Positions 37,790-46,411 of a DNA stretch of 64,000 nucleotides are shown here, piece by piece (position 1 is the first letter of the stretch; each line of letters begins with the position of its first letter). The stretch is from positions 42,291 through 106,290 of IMG/VR virus record IMGVR_UViG_3300025096_002712; one strand, 5' to 3'. Source of the DNA: a virus. The position numbers were made by a program, and so were the translations under genes. The notes beneath the pieces are model-generated. The model was given only the letters and a program-made list of their open reading frames with translations. It had not been told where the DNA came from and did no database searches.

Positions 37790-39120
37790 TGAATAAAATT
37801 AATATTTTATTAAATACATATACAGAACAATTAGATGGTTGGTCTAATTCAATAGGTACTTTAGAATCATCTGATTTTGGGGAATTTAATAAAATTCAGA
37901 TTTCTGATTTAAAGGATGATTCAAATTTTATTTTACCTATATCATGTGGTGGTTTACATAGATACCTTGATATACTTGATGGGGGTGGTAGTGGCGGAAA
38001 AACTTTTTTATATTTTTTAGATGAGAGAGTAAGAAATTTAATTCGTGAGGGAAGTGGTTATATTTTGATAAATTATATACATGAGGGACATATTCAACAT
38101 CAAAATTATAAAGATTTACATAATGAGTTATTAAAATATAAAATTCTAGCAAATAAAGTTTTTTTTGTTGCAAGTAATTTGAATGGTAAAAATCAATATA
38201 AAACTTTTTGTGATATAATGCCCACTTTAACAAAAGACAAGATGAATATTATTGAAGTGAACCATATGTTAGAGTCAAGTGTAGACATTTATCATTATGT
38301 TATTGATAATAATTACAATAAAGATTTAGATAAACTTTTACCATATAAACAATCATTTGTTAATAAAAAAGATTTAGATGATATGAGAGATACGATAAGG
38401 GAAAAGTATTTTTTATCTTACAATAGAGTAATCAGAGAGTATAGATTGGCATTAGTTGCAATGATTTATAAAATGGAGTTACAAAATAAAGGAATTATTA
38501 GTCTTGGGGCAAAAGAAGTAGATAGTGCTTTTGGTGGGGTTTGGCCAGCACATATAGGAGATTTTATAAAGGATAAGCAACAGAATGAAGTAGTAAGTAA
38601 TGCATTAAAAAAGATAAAACCATTATATCCTATTGATGCGGATGGTGATATAGATGCAAATTGGGTTTATAAAGATGGTGAAAAATGGGGTGGGGCTGTC
38701 GGTCAATGGTCTAATTTTTCTCATCAATATAAAAGAGTTTATTTTAATGTAGTTACTGAAAGTTGTTATTATGAAGATTGTATTTATATGAGCGAAAAAA
38801 TATTTAAACCAATTAGTAATTTAGTTCCATTTATAATAGTATCTAATCCATTTTTTCTTGCAAAGTTAAGAGAGATAGGATATAAAACTTTTTCACCTTG
38901 GATTGATGAGTCGTATGATGAAGAAGTGGATAATGATAAAAGATTTTTTATGATATTAGACGAGATAAAAAGATTATGTAGTATGTCAAAAGAAGAAATA
39001 CATAAATGGTATTATGAAATGGAAGATATTCTTTTATATAATCAAGAACATTTCGCAAATTATAAACACCAAGATAGAAAAAATTGTTGGACTGAAATAT
39101 CGGAGGTTATGGGTGGTTAA
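37789..39120 (+). CDS. IDESYD-family glycosyltransferase-like protein (member 3)
   Basis: A 443-residue protein from a GTG start that shares its G with the previous TAG. Motifs: 'YFLSYNRVIREYRLALVA', 'YFNVVTESCY', 'YMSEKIFKPI', 'VPFIIVS', 'LREIGYKTFSPWIDESYD', 'WYYEMEDILLYN'. The first half includes a Gly-rich loop ('DGGGSGGKTFLYF') not seen in the others. Followed directly by a stand-alone SGNH gene that starts inside its 3' end. Confidence 0.6.
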   Translation: MNKINILLNTYTEQLDGWSNSIGTLESSDFGEFNKIQISDLKDDSNFILPISCGGLHRYLDILDGGGSGGKTFLYFLDERVRNLIREGSGYILINYIHEGHIQHQNYKDLHNELLKYKILANKVFFVASNLNGKNQYKTFCDIMPTLTKDKMNIIEVNHMLESSVDIYHYVIDNNYNKDLDKLLPYKQSFVNKKDLDDMRDTIREKYFLSYNRVIREYRLALVAMIYKMELQNKGIISLGAKEVDSAFGGVWPAHIGDFIKDKQQNEVVSNALKKIKPLYPIDADGDIDANWVYKDGEKWGGAVGQWSNFSHQYKRVYFNVVTESCYYEDCIYMSEKIFKPISNLVPFIIVSNPFFLAKLREIGYKTFSPWIDESYDEEVDNDKRFFMILDEIKRLCSMSKEEIHKWYYEMEDILLYNQEHFANYKHQDRKNCWTEISEVMGG

Positions 39121-39760
39121 AAAACTATTAGTAAATGGTTGTAGTTTTACTGTCGAAGATGTCCTTGATCCCGATAATTGGGGGGCGTTATTAGCAAGAA
39201 AACTTGGAGTATTAAATAATTATACAAATTTAGCTCTTGGTGGGGGTGGAAATGATAGAATTTATAGAACAACAATAGAATATTTAGAAAATTTAAATGA
39301 TAAATATTATAAAGAGTTGATGGTAATAATTTGTTGGTCATTTGAACCGAGGAGAGAATATATGTCCGATGGGGAATATGAATTAATTACTTGGGAAGAT
39401 CACCCGTATCTTTGGGATGTATTTGAGATTGGTAAAGAAAAGCCGAGTGGGCGTGATTTATTTACGACTACTGCTGTAAATTATGTTATAGGACTTCATA
39501 ATATCTTGGAGAATTTAAACATAAATAATTATCACTTTTTTGCTGACAGTTGGTTATCTGAAATTAAAAAACATAAAAAATTATTAGATTGTAGTAAATT
39601 CTATTTTGATAAACCTTACCACACTACCAATACAGATTATGATACTCCAAATTTACAAATAGATAAGATTTCAATTGATGATGATCATCCAGGACCAAAA
39701 TCAAAAGAATTAGTTAGTGAACTTTTATATGATAAAATAAAACATAATTTTTTAAAATGA
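39113..39760 (+). CDS. SGNH/GDSL hydrolase-like protein (copy 4)
   Basis: A 215-residue protein from GTG 39113, chosen because GGAGG lies 6 bases before it and the conserved start 'MVKKLLVNGCSFTVED' then begins properly. An ATG at 39014 would add 33 residues read through the upstream gene. 'LALGGGGNDRIYRTTI' is block II, 'MVIICWSFEPRREYM' block III, and 'ISIDDDHPGPKSKE' the D-x-x-H end. It is the shortest copy, separated from the three tandem copies by 8 kb. Confidence 0.7.
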   Translation: MVKKLLVNGCSFTVEDVLDPDNWGALLARKLGVLNNYTNLALGGGGNDRIYRTTIEYLENLNDKYYKELMVIICWSFEPRREYMSDGEYELITWEDHPYLWDVFEIGKEKPSGRDLFTTTAVNYVIGLHNILENLNINNYHFFADSWLSEIKKHKKLLDCSKFYFDKPYHTTNTDYDTPNLQIDKISIDDDHPGPKSKELVSELLYDKIKHNFLK

Positions 39761-40266
39761 TTAGAAAAGAAGAACTTAAATACATTAAAGAGGTGTATGA
39801 AGAACCTGATGGATATCTACACTACACAAAGTTTTTTGACTATGTTGGTATTGATAACTTTGGTATTATACCAGATATTGACCATTGGGATGAAATACAA
39901 CATTGTATAAGGCCTACCAAAAATGAAAATGAATTTAGGGGAGATAAAAAAAAAGTAACAGTATGTCAATGTGTATGGGAAATGACTGGTAAAAATACTC
40001 ATGGTGCATTAGTATATTACTTACGAGAAGTTATTAAGGCAGGTGGAGTAATGCCAGTAGATGTTAAAATTGAAGATGGAAAGGTTACTTATTTGGATGG
40101 TTCTCATAGAGTAACTGCACACATACAACTTGGAAACGAAATGATTCCTGTTTATATTAATCGAGAGAAACACCATTGGGTGACTTGTTGGAGACCTGGT
40201 ATGATTTTGGAAGATGGAACTCTTGATATGAGTTATGATTTTAGTAATGAGGGTATCATTGCATGA
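39757..40266 (+). CDS. ParB/sulfiredoxin-fold protein
   Basis: A 169-residue protein. 'GGVMPVDVKIEDGKVTYLDGSHRVTAHIQLG' in pieces ('MPVDVKIEDGKV', 'YLDGSHRVTAH') matches the ParB N-terminal domain motif 'V-x-DGxHR'. That fold also serves nucleotide-hydrolysing and kinase-like roles outside partition. There is no helix-turn-helix, so DNA partition is unlikely. In the middle of a glycan island, a role in small-molecule or protein modification is possible. The neighbouring IDESYD gene overlaps by 4 bases. Confidence 0.65.
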   Translation: MIRKEELKYIKEVYEEPDGYLHYTKFFDYVGIDNFGIIPDIDHWDEIQHCIRPTKNENEFRGDKKKVTVCQCVWEMTGKNTHGALVYYLREVIKAGGVMPVDVKIEDGKVTYLDGSHRVTAHIQLGNEMIPVYINREKHHWVTCWRPGMILEDGTLDMSYDFSNEGIIA

Positions 40267-41381
40267 TAGATATTTTAACGATTAAATATTGGAATAAAAT
40301 TGAAATAATGAATGAACAAGATGTTATTTCATATGAAGATGGGAGATGGCCAGATAAGAACTTACCATTTTCATTTCCAGAGTTTAATAGAGATAAGTTT
40401 AATTTTATAGAATCCCCTACTAAAAAATATATTGTATTTTTTGCATTAAAGTTGGGTATGGGATTTAATAAAGAAGATATAGAGAATGATAGATTATGGA
40501 AAGAAATTGTAGAAGATTTAAAAAACGATAAATGTAAAATAATATTTTATAGTCCAGATTGGGATTCAAGTGATTTAGTAGAAGATTTAGGTGTACCAAA
40601 CGCATATGTTGTAAGTGGAGAACATGGTGATAATGAAGATGTTTTATATGTAGATTTTGTGGGAATATCATATGTCGATAAACAAAATAAATATGTAGAT
40701 TTTTCTAAGTATTTTGAATCAATGAAACCATACAATAGAGATTTTCATTTTTTAAGTTTCAATCATCATTTAAAGGAAGAAAGATTTCACTTATACAATT
40801 TTCTTAAAGAGAATGATATACTTAAAAAAACAAAGCACACTTTCTTCTCTCAGTATAAAAAATCAGAAATTGAAAATGCATTCGGTAGTTCAGAAGGATT
40901 ACCAACAAAAGGTGATATGAATGATGTTAAGTTATTACCAGGTAATTTTCAGAATGAAGAATTTTATTTAAATACATCAGCACAATTTAATTCTTATATA
41001 AATATAACTACTGAAAATAGAATTAGTAGTGATGAAATATTTTTGGCAGAAAGAATACATAAAAATTTCATGACCTTTCAACCATTTATTGTGATAGGAC
41101 AACCAAATACATTATTGTTGTTGAAGAAGTGGGGATATAAAACATTTGAACCACTAATCAATGAAGAATATGATAGAGAATTGGATTTTGATACGAGATT
41201 TAAAATGATAAAAGAAAATATTATTAGGCTATCTATTTATAGTATAGATGAACTACACAATTTATATTATAATATACAAGATATTCTTTACCATAACTTT
41301 AACCATTTAAAAACACAATATGATTACGAATTAAAGAGATTCGAAATTTTTTTGGAGGACTTATATAATGAAAGTTCATAA
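40263..41381 (+). CDS. IDESYD-family glycosyltransferase-like protein (member 4)
   Basis: A 372-residue, rather diverged member. Motifs: 'FLSFNHHLKEERFHLY', 'YINITTENRI', 'FLAERIHKNF', 'QPFIVIG', 'KKWGYKTFEPLINEEYD', 'LYYNIQDILYHN'. The usual IDESYD reads INEEYD and the EKIWKP motif reads ERIHKN, so it may have altered function. Coupled to a 2OG-type gene downstream (overlap of 14 bases). Confidence 0.6.
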   Translation: MIDILTIKYWNKIEIMNEQDVISYEDGRWPDKNLPFSFPEFNRDKFNFIESPTKKYIVFFALKLGMGFNKEDIENDRLWKEIVEDLKNDKCKIIFYSPDWDSSDLVEDLGVPNAYVVSGEHGDNEDVLYVDFVGISYVDKQNKYVDFSKYFESMKPYNRDFHFLSFNHHLKEERFHLYNFLKENDILKKTKHTFFSQYKKSEIENAFGSSEGLPTKGDMNDVKLLPGNFQNEEFYLNTSAQFNSYINITTENRISSDEIFLAERIHKNFMTFQPFIVIGQPNTLLLLKKWGYKTFEPLINEEYDRELDFDTRFKMIKENIIRLSIYSIDELHNLYYNIQDILYHNFNHLKTQYDYELKRFEIFLEDLYNESS

Positions 41382-42069
41382 TTATGACACTCAAAAATAT
41401 TCATTCAAGATATTACTTGAAGATTTATTAGAGTGCAAATTAGAAAAGATACACGAAAAATATAAAATTAGTAGTGAAGAAATAGTTGGTAAGGTGTATG
41501 AGTATTTTAGAACCGATAATGATTTTCAGTCTTTGTGGAAGTCTTTCTGTAAAGATGTAATAAAGAACATTCTTGAAGATACAAAAATAGTAGTTCAACA
41601 ATTACCATCCGTTAAGATTATACCATCAAAGGAAAAACTAACTGAGTCAGATGAAAATAATGAATGGGTACAATTTGGTGGTAAGATAGTTGAACAAGAT
41701 GGAATTAAATTTAATTGCCATACAGATGGCGAGGCACCATTTCATCATCCAAGTTGGGAAACTAATTTTTGGATACCAATGATTAATGTGGATGATGATA
41801 ACACAATGTATGTAATGGATGATAAGGGCCAACTTAAACCTTGTTTACTTAAACACGGACAAATATTAGAGGCAGACCTCAATACTATTCGACATGGTGT
41901 AAAAACTTTTAATAATTCTAAAAACAGTAGAGTTTCTTTGGATTGTAGGGGATTGGCATATAGAGAATATGATACCGATAAATTATCAGATACTATAATA
42001 AAATCCAAAAATATTAATTTCCAACAATCAGAATATTTCTCGGTTGGTCAATATTATATGGAAGTGTAA
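41368..42069 (+). CDS. 2OG-Fe(II)-oxygenase-like (StrG-like) protein
   Basis: A 233-residue protein. 'FNCHTDGEAPFHHPSWETNFWIP' in part gives the H-x-D metal motif ('HTD'). 'NTIRHGVKTFNNSKNSRVSLD' gives the second His and the Arg. The pattern 'N-F/I-W-I/F-x-M/L' after the metal motif is shared with the protein at 61954 and recalls the streptomycin-pathway protein StrG. It probably hydroxylates a sugar or related molecule. It precedes a cobalamin-type radical SAM gene, as in other cassettes of this window. Confidence 0.55.
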   Translation: MKVHNYDTQKYSFKILLEDLLECKLEKIHEKYKISSEEIVGKVYEYFRTDNDFQSLWKSFCKDVIKNILEDTKIVVQQLPSVKIIPSKEKLTESDENNEWVQFGGKIVEQDGIKFNCHTDGEAPFHHPSWETNFWIPMINVDDDNTMYVMDDKGQLKPCLLKHGQILEADLNTIRHGVKTFNNSKNSRVSLDCRGLAYREYDTDKLSDTIIKSKNINFQQSEYFSVGQYYMEV

Positions 42070-42071
42070 AA

Positions 42072-43985
42072 ATGAAAAATGTTTATTTATTTGAAATAGC
42101 TGATGTTACAGCGCAACAAGTAAAATTACCTTATAGTACTGGTTTAATTTGGGGACATTGCCATAAAAATAAAAATATAACAGATAACTATAAATTAGAT
42201 GGTTGGTTTTATTATCGTGAACCGATAGAAGTAATTATGAAACGATTAGATAATCCAACTGTAATAGGATTTTCAGATTTTGTTTGGAATACACAATATG
42301 ACCATAAAATTGCAAAACAAATAAAACAGAAGTATCCTAATTGTATTATTGTTTTCGGTGGACAAGGAACACCGAAGGCAGATAGAGTTTCTAACTTTTT
42401 TAAAGAAAGTCCATATGTAGATATTGCAGTACATGGTGAAGGTGAGGTTACATTTGAAGATATACTAATAGAAAACTTAAAAGAAAAACCTGACTTTAAA
42501 AATGTATTGGGGTGTTCGGTTAGAAAATCAGATTTAAGTGCACACACTACACTACCAAGACCAAGAATAGATGATATTGATTCTATGCCAAGTCCTTACT
42601 TAGATGGTCTATTTGATGAACTCGTAGAAAATAAAGACCACGAGTATGATTTTGAAGGGGCAATAGAAACCGTTAGGGGGTGTCCATATCGTTGTACATT
42701 TTGTGATATAGGAGATTTATATTTTCAAAAAATTAAAAAACAATCAAATGAAAAGGTATTTAAAGAATTAGATTGGTTAGTAGATAATAATGTAGAATTT
42801 TTATATAATGCAGATTCTAACTTTGGGATGTTTAAAGAACATAGAGATATTGTTAAATATATGACAGATTTAAAAAGTAAAACTGGATATCCTGATAATA
42901 TTCGTGTTGATTGGGCAAAGGCTAAAGCGGATAAGGTTATTGATTTGGCTAAATTATTAACTGATGCGAATATGATGAAAGGAATTACTATTGCTCTACA
43001 ATCTATGAGTCCAGAAGTATTAGATGCGGTAAAGAGAAAAAATGTGGATGGTGGAAAGTTAAAAGAGTTTTTTGAATTATATAAAGGTGAAAATTTAAAA
43101 ACATATATTGAATTAATTCTTGGACTTCCAAAAGAAACCGTTAAATCATTTAAGGATGGAATATTTCAAATATTAGATTTGGAATATTATGATTACATTG
43201 GTGTGTATCCAATGACAGTTTTACCTAATACACCATTTGCAGAACCAGAATATGTTGAAGAATATGGTATTGATGTAACAGAAACATTACCCGCATTTTT
43301 TCACCATGATTATCCACAGGGTATGAAAGATGAAACTTCAACGATGGTAGTTGGACATAAGACATTAACTCGTGATGAGTATATTGAAATGAGTATGTGG
43401 AGATGGTTATTTATGTTTGGTCATAATCTTGGGTATTTACAATATATGGCAAGATTTTTAAAATCTATTAAGGGAATATCCTATAGTGAGTTTTATGAAA
43501 AATTTTATTCATATATGATTGATAATCCTACTACTCTTGTCGGTAAAGAATATTTAGAAACACAAAAAAGATTTAGGGGTATTCTTAATAGAACAGAGTA
43601 TTGGGGAAGAAGTATAGATGAAATTAAAAAGGATTATTATTGGGATTTTGAAGAGGCAACCGCGCTAGTTTTTTCAATAAATGAAGATGAATGGTATAAA
43701 GATTTGAGAGTATTTTTAAGACAATTTGATTTGGGTGCAAAACTTGAAGATGATATACTTAATTTTCAGCACTTATTTGTTTCGAATCCACTTCAAGTAT
43801 ATCCAGTCAAAAAGGATTTTAATTATAATATAAAAGAAGTTTTATTTGAAAACAAAAAATTAAAAAATTCAGGTTATGAATACACCTTTGAAAATAAAAA
43901 TTATCAACGAGATTTATTAAAATGGTGTAAGGAAATGATGTGGTGGGGCAGAAGAAATATGCAACATCAATCAGTAGTTTTATAA
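42072..43985 (+). CDS. Cobalamin-type radical SAM enzyme (paralogue B)
   Basis: A 637-residue paralogue of the enzymes at 23129 and 59937. 'VKLPYSTGLIWGHC', 'VIGFSDFVWNTQYD', 'CIIVFGGQGTP', 'IAVHGEGEVTFEDI' and 'TVRGCPYRCTFCDIGDLYF' (Cys204, Cys208, Cys211) match. 'LQSMSPEVLDAVKRKN' and 'YIELILGLPKETVKSFK' continue the barrel. The shared C-terminal domain ends 'KKLKNSGYEYTFEN'. Compared with paralogue A the 20-base leader is not kept. The substrate is unknown. Confidence 0.83.
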   Translation: MKNVYLFEIADVTAQQVKLPYSTGLIWGHCHKNKNITDNYKLDGWFYYREPIEVIMKRLDNPTVIGFSDFVWNTQYDHKIAKQIKQKYPNCIIVFGGQGTPKADRVSNFFKESPYVDIAVHGEGEVTFEDILIENLKEKPDFKNVLGCSVRKSDLSAHTTLPRPRIDDIDSMPSPYLDGLFDELVENKDHEYDFEGAIETVRGCPYRCTFCDIGDLYFQKIKKQSNEKVFKELDWLVDNNVEFLYNADSNFGMFKEHRDIVKYMTDLKSKTGYPDNIRVDWAKAKADKVIDLAKLLTDANMMKGITIALQSMSPEVLDAVKRKNVDGGKLKEFFELYKGENLKTYIELILGLPKETVKSFKDGIFQILDLEYYDYIGVYPMTVLPNTPFAEPEYVEEYGIDVTETLPAFFHHDYPQGMKDETSTMVVGHKTLTRDEYIEMSMWRWLFMFGHNLGYLQYMARFLKSIKGISYSEFYEKFYSYMIDNPTTLVGKEYLETQKRFRGILNRTEYWGRSIDEIKKDYYWDFEEATALVFSINEDEWYKDLRVFLRQFDLGAKLEDDILNFQHLFVSNPLQVYPVKKDFNYNIKEVLFENKKLKNSGYEYTFENKNYQRDLLKWCKEMMWWGRRNMQHQSVVL

Positions 43986-43987
43986 AA

Positions 43988-45049
43988 ATGGAAACACGAT
44001 TTTATTTAAATAATAAACTAATAGATAATTTTAATGAGATTTGGACGAATAGAATACTTTTCGAAAAGATCCAGGAAGTAAAAGTATCTAAACTTTGTGA
44101 TATTTTTTTGATTAAGCCTGGGTATCCAGAAGATAATCCATTTGATGTTATACAAACACTTGGTAAGGATAGAAAAATAATTGTGTGGTATATGGATACA
44201 GTTTCAAATCAGATATATTATAATCATAAAAATAGTATTAATATGTTATGTGAGAAGGGATATGATTTAAAAGTTATAATACCAGATCATTTAGACAATT
44301 ATGATTTATCTTGTGAGGTTTTTAATAATTATTCAATGGCAGATTGTATTTTAGAACAGCAAGAGAGAGATAAGTGGTTGATAAGCTATTTATATAATGA
44401 TAGAAAAAAATTGTATAGACAAAAATATTTTTTATCCTTTAACGGAGTTCCTAAACTTCATAGGATTGCACTTTTAGGTCTTATTATTTCTAATAATTTG
44501 TTGAAAAAATTTGATATATCCTTCAATTCATTTTTTTGGAATGAAGAATTAAATTTAAGTGGTTTAAGTGAGTATAATATTGAGAAGTTTGATACTTCAA
44601 TTTTACCTTTACATTTGGATTTGTTAGAATCAACATATTATACATCCACTAAATTGAATTTACCATTATATTCTAATTCTTATATAGATATAGTTTCTTG
44701 CTCTAATTATAATAGGGATGGTGTTTATATTGATGAAAAAACTTATAAATCCTTTGCATGTATGAAACCATTTATTTTAGTTAGTCAATGTGGGGCATTA
44801 AAAAAATTAAGAGAATTGGGATTTAAAACTTTTTCACCTTGGATAGACGAATCATATGATGATGAAAAGAATCATGTTAAAAGAATGAGTTTAATTGTTG
44901 AAGAAATAAAAAGAATCTCTAAATTATCATTAAAAGAAATTGATAAAATGTATTTTGATATGGAGTTGGTTTTGAAACACAATAGTAGTCAATTAGGAAT
45001 TTATATACATAATACAGATAAAAAAATATTGGGTATTTTTAATGATTGA
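43988..45049 (+). CDS. IDESYD-family glycosyltransferase-like protein (member 5)
   Basis: A 353-residue protein from ATG 43988 just after the upstream stop; the longer frame from 43940 would lie in the 3' end of the radical SAM gene. Motifs: 'YFLSFNGVPKLHRIALLG', 'YIDIVSCSNY', 'YIDEKTYKSF', 'KPFILVS', 'LRELGFKTFSPWIDESYD', 'MYFDMELVLKHN'. It is the shortest member and has a reduced N-terminal half. It overlaps member 6 by 8 bases. Confidence 0.6.
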   Translation: METRFYLNNKLIDNFNEIWTNRILFEKIQEVKVSKLCDIFLIKPGYPEDNPFDVIQTLGKDRKIIVWYMDTVSNQIYYNHKNSINMLCEKGYDLKVIIPDHLDNYDLSCEVFNNYSMADCILEQQERDKWLISYLYNDRKKLYRQKYFLSFNGVPKLHRIALLGLIISNNLLKKFDISFNSFFWNEELNLSGLSEYNIEKFDTSILPLHLDLLESTYYTSTKLNLPLYSNSYIDIVSCSNYNRDGVYIDEKTYKSFACMKPFILVSQCGALKKLRELGFKTFSPWIDESYDDEKNHVKRMSLIVEEIKRISKLSLKEIDKMYFDMELVLKHNSSQLGIYIHNTDKKILGIFND

Positions 45050-46283
45050 TGTAGTTTATATTAAATATGTAGATGGCAAATATAATATTGTTACTGATAT
45101 GGGATTGGTTTTTGATAATAGTTTTTTCATGGATAAGTTTTCTAATATTAATAATTTTGTTAATAATGAAATTAATTTGTGTGATAATTTTCCAAGTAAT
45201 GAGTATGTGATAATATTAGATCCAGAAGATGCAGCAGATGCTATACGATATATTGAATCTTCTAAAAATATTATTTCAGATTTAAAAAAAAATAAATGTA
45301 GGATATTTGTTACTATAAGAGAAGGAGCAGTAAATGATAATGGTAGTACCCATTTTGATTTTGAAAATTCTACATATGATCCAGGGGAGTTAGGTTATAT
45401 AATAAAAGAAAATAAGATTCCACGAGATAATTTTATTTGGATGAGTCCTGAGATTTTGATAAATGATGAACATTATAGTGATTTTGATTTTACTCATAAA
45501 TTTTTTAATATTTGGTTACTAAAATTAGATAATGTTAGTAGATCACATTATTATCCACACATGATGAACTTGTTTAAAAGAGGAACAAACTTTTCGAGAA
45601 CAAAATATTTTTATACAGTTAATTCATCACCACGACCACATAGATTAGAATTGTTAGATTTTCTTAAAAATAACAATTTATTAAAATATGGAAATGCCAA
45701 TTTTTTTAGTAATGCACACGGAGAAACATCCAATAGTGATTATCATACTGATTGGATGGGTGTAGAGATGGTGGGTAGCAAAGATTTAAAATGGAATGAT
45801 GAAAACTATCATATGGGTGCACAAATTAATGATAATGAGAGTTATCTTCCAACATATGCAATTAATGTAGTTCAATCTTTTAATGCATATTTTCAAATTA
45901 TAACAACTTCTATATATGATTATGATAAAGATTGTAAATATCCATATATTTTTTTTAATGAAAAAATATGGAAGTCTATGATTACATTACAACCTTTTAT
46001 TATTATGTCTCAACCTAATATTTTAAGAATGTTAAAGGAGTTTGGATTTAAAACATTTCATCCATATATTGATGAGAGTTACGATAGTGTTTTAGATGAT
46101 GATGAAAGGAAAAATCTTATTTTTAAGGAGATAAAAAGATTGTGTTCTATGACAAGAGATGATATACATAAGTGGTTTTGGAATACAAAAGATATATTAG
46201 TACATAATCATAATAGACTTTCTGAATATTCAGATGAACATTGTGCTGATTTTATAGAATTATTGAAGAAAAATATTAATTAA
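45042..46283 (+). CDS. IDESYD-family glycosyltransferase-like protein (member 6)
   Basis: A 413-residue protein starting inside member 5 (ATGATTGA overlap). Motifs: 'FYTVNSSPRPHRLELLDFL', 'YFQIITTSIYDYD', 'FFNEKIWKSM', 'QPFIIMS', 'LKEFGFKTFHPYIDESYD', 'WFWNTKDILVHN'. It is the last gene before the largest intergenic region, so it likely ends one transcription unit, although no terminator hairpin with a T-run follows. Confidence 0.61.
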   Translation: MIDVVYIKYVDGKYNIVTDMGLVFDNSFFMDKFSNINNFVNNEINLCDNFPSNEYVIILDPEDAADAIRYIESSKNIISDLKKNKCRIFVTIREGAVNDNGSTHFDFENSTYDPGELGYIIKENKIPRDNFIWMSPEILINDEHYSDFDFTHKFFNIWLLKLDNVSRSHYYPHMMNLFKRGTNFSRTKYFYTVNSSPRPHRLELLDFLKNNNLLKYGNANFFSNAHGETSNSDYHTDWMGVEMVGSKDLKWNDENYHMGAQINDNESYLPTYAINVVQSFNAYFQIITTSIYDYDKDCKYPYIFFNEKIWKSMITLQPFIIMSQPNILRMLKEFGFKTFHPYIDESYDSVLDDDERKNLIFKEIKRLCSMTRDDIHKWFWNTKDILVHNHNRLSEYSDEHCADFIELLKKNIN

Positions 46284-46287
46284 TTAT

Positions 46288-46301
46288 ACTTATATATAAG
46301 T
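46288..46301. repeat. Perfect 14-bp palindrome
   Basis: ACTTATATATAAGT is a perfect inverted repeat just after the stop at 46283 and just before the candidate structured RNA. It could be a protein-binding site or a weak hairpin; AT-only centre, so chance cannot be excluded. Confidence 0.4.
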
Positions 46302-46391
46302 CCAGTAGTGATAACAGGGGGTATAAAAACCCAAAGACCTAACCGACTACAGAAAATGGACTATAAAAACGGAGGCACTTTAAATAGTGTC
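46301..46391 (+). ncRNA. Candidate structured RNA leader (wcaG-motif-like?)
   Basis: This lies in the longest intergenic stretch (46284-46411). An outer helix pairs TCCA 46301-46304 with TGGA 46357-46360. Inside it GTAGT 46305-46309 pairs with ACTAC 46346-46350. A GGG/CCC hairpin with an A-rich loop (46317-46332) sits within. A second hairpin GGCACT/AGTGTC (46374-46379 with 46386-46391) precedes the ribosome binding site TGAGGA (46399-46404). 'TATAAAAAC' occurs twice, 40 bases apart. From memory, a structured RNA called the wcaG motif is known upstream of exopolysaccharide genes in cyanophages. Position before a GDP-mannose dehydratase-like gene fits, but I cannot compare sequences here. Confidence 0.45.
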
Positions 46392-46411
46392 CTTATAATG
46401 AGGATTTTTTA

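Noticed and set aside
39757-40266. Plasmid or phage partition ParB
   Set aside because: No helix-turn-helix, no ParA partner and no centromere-like repeats nearby.
46322-46370. T4-type late promoters at the TATAAAAAC repeats
   Set aside because: The late consensus is TATAAATA; these differ, and the repeats lie in a region better explained by RNA folding. A promoter remains possible but unproven.
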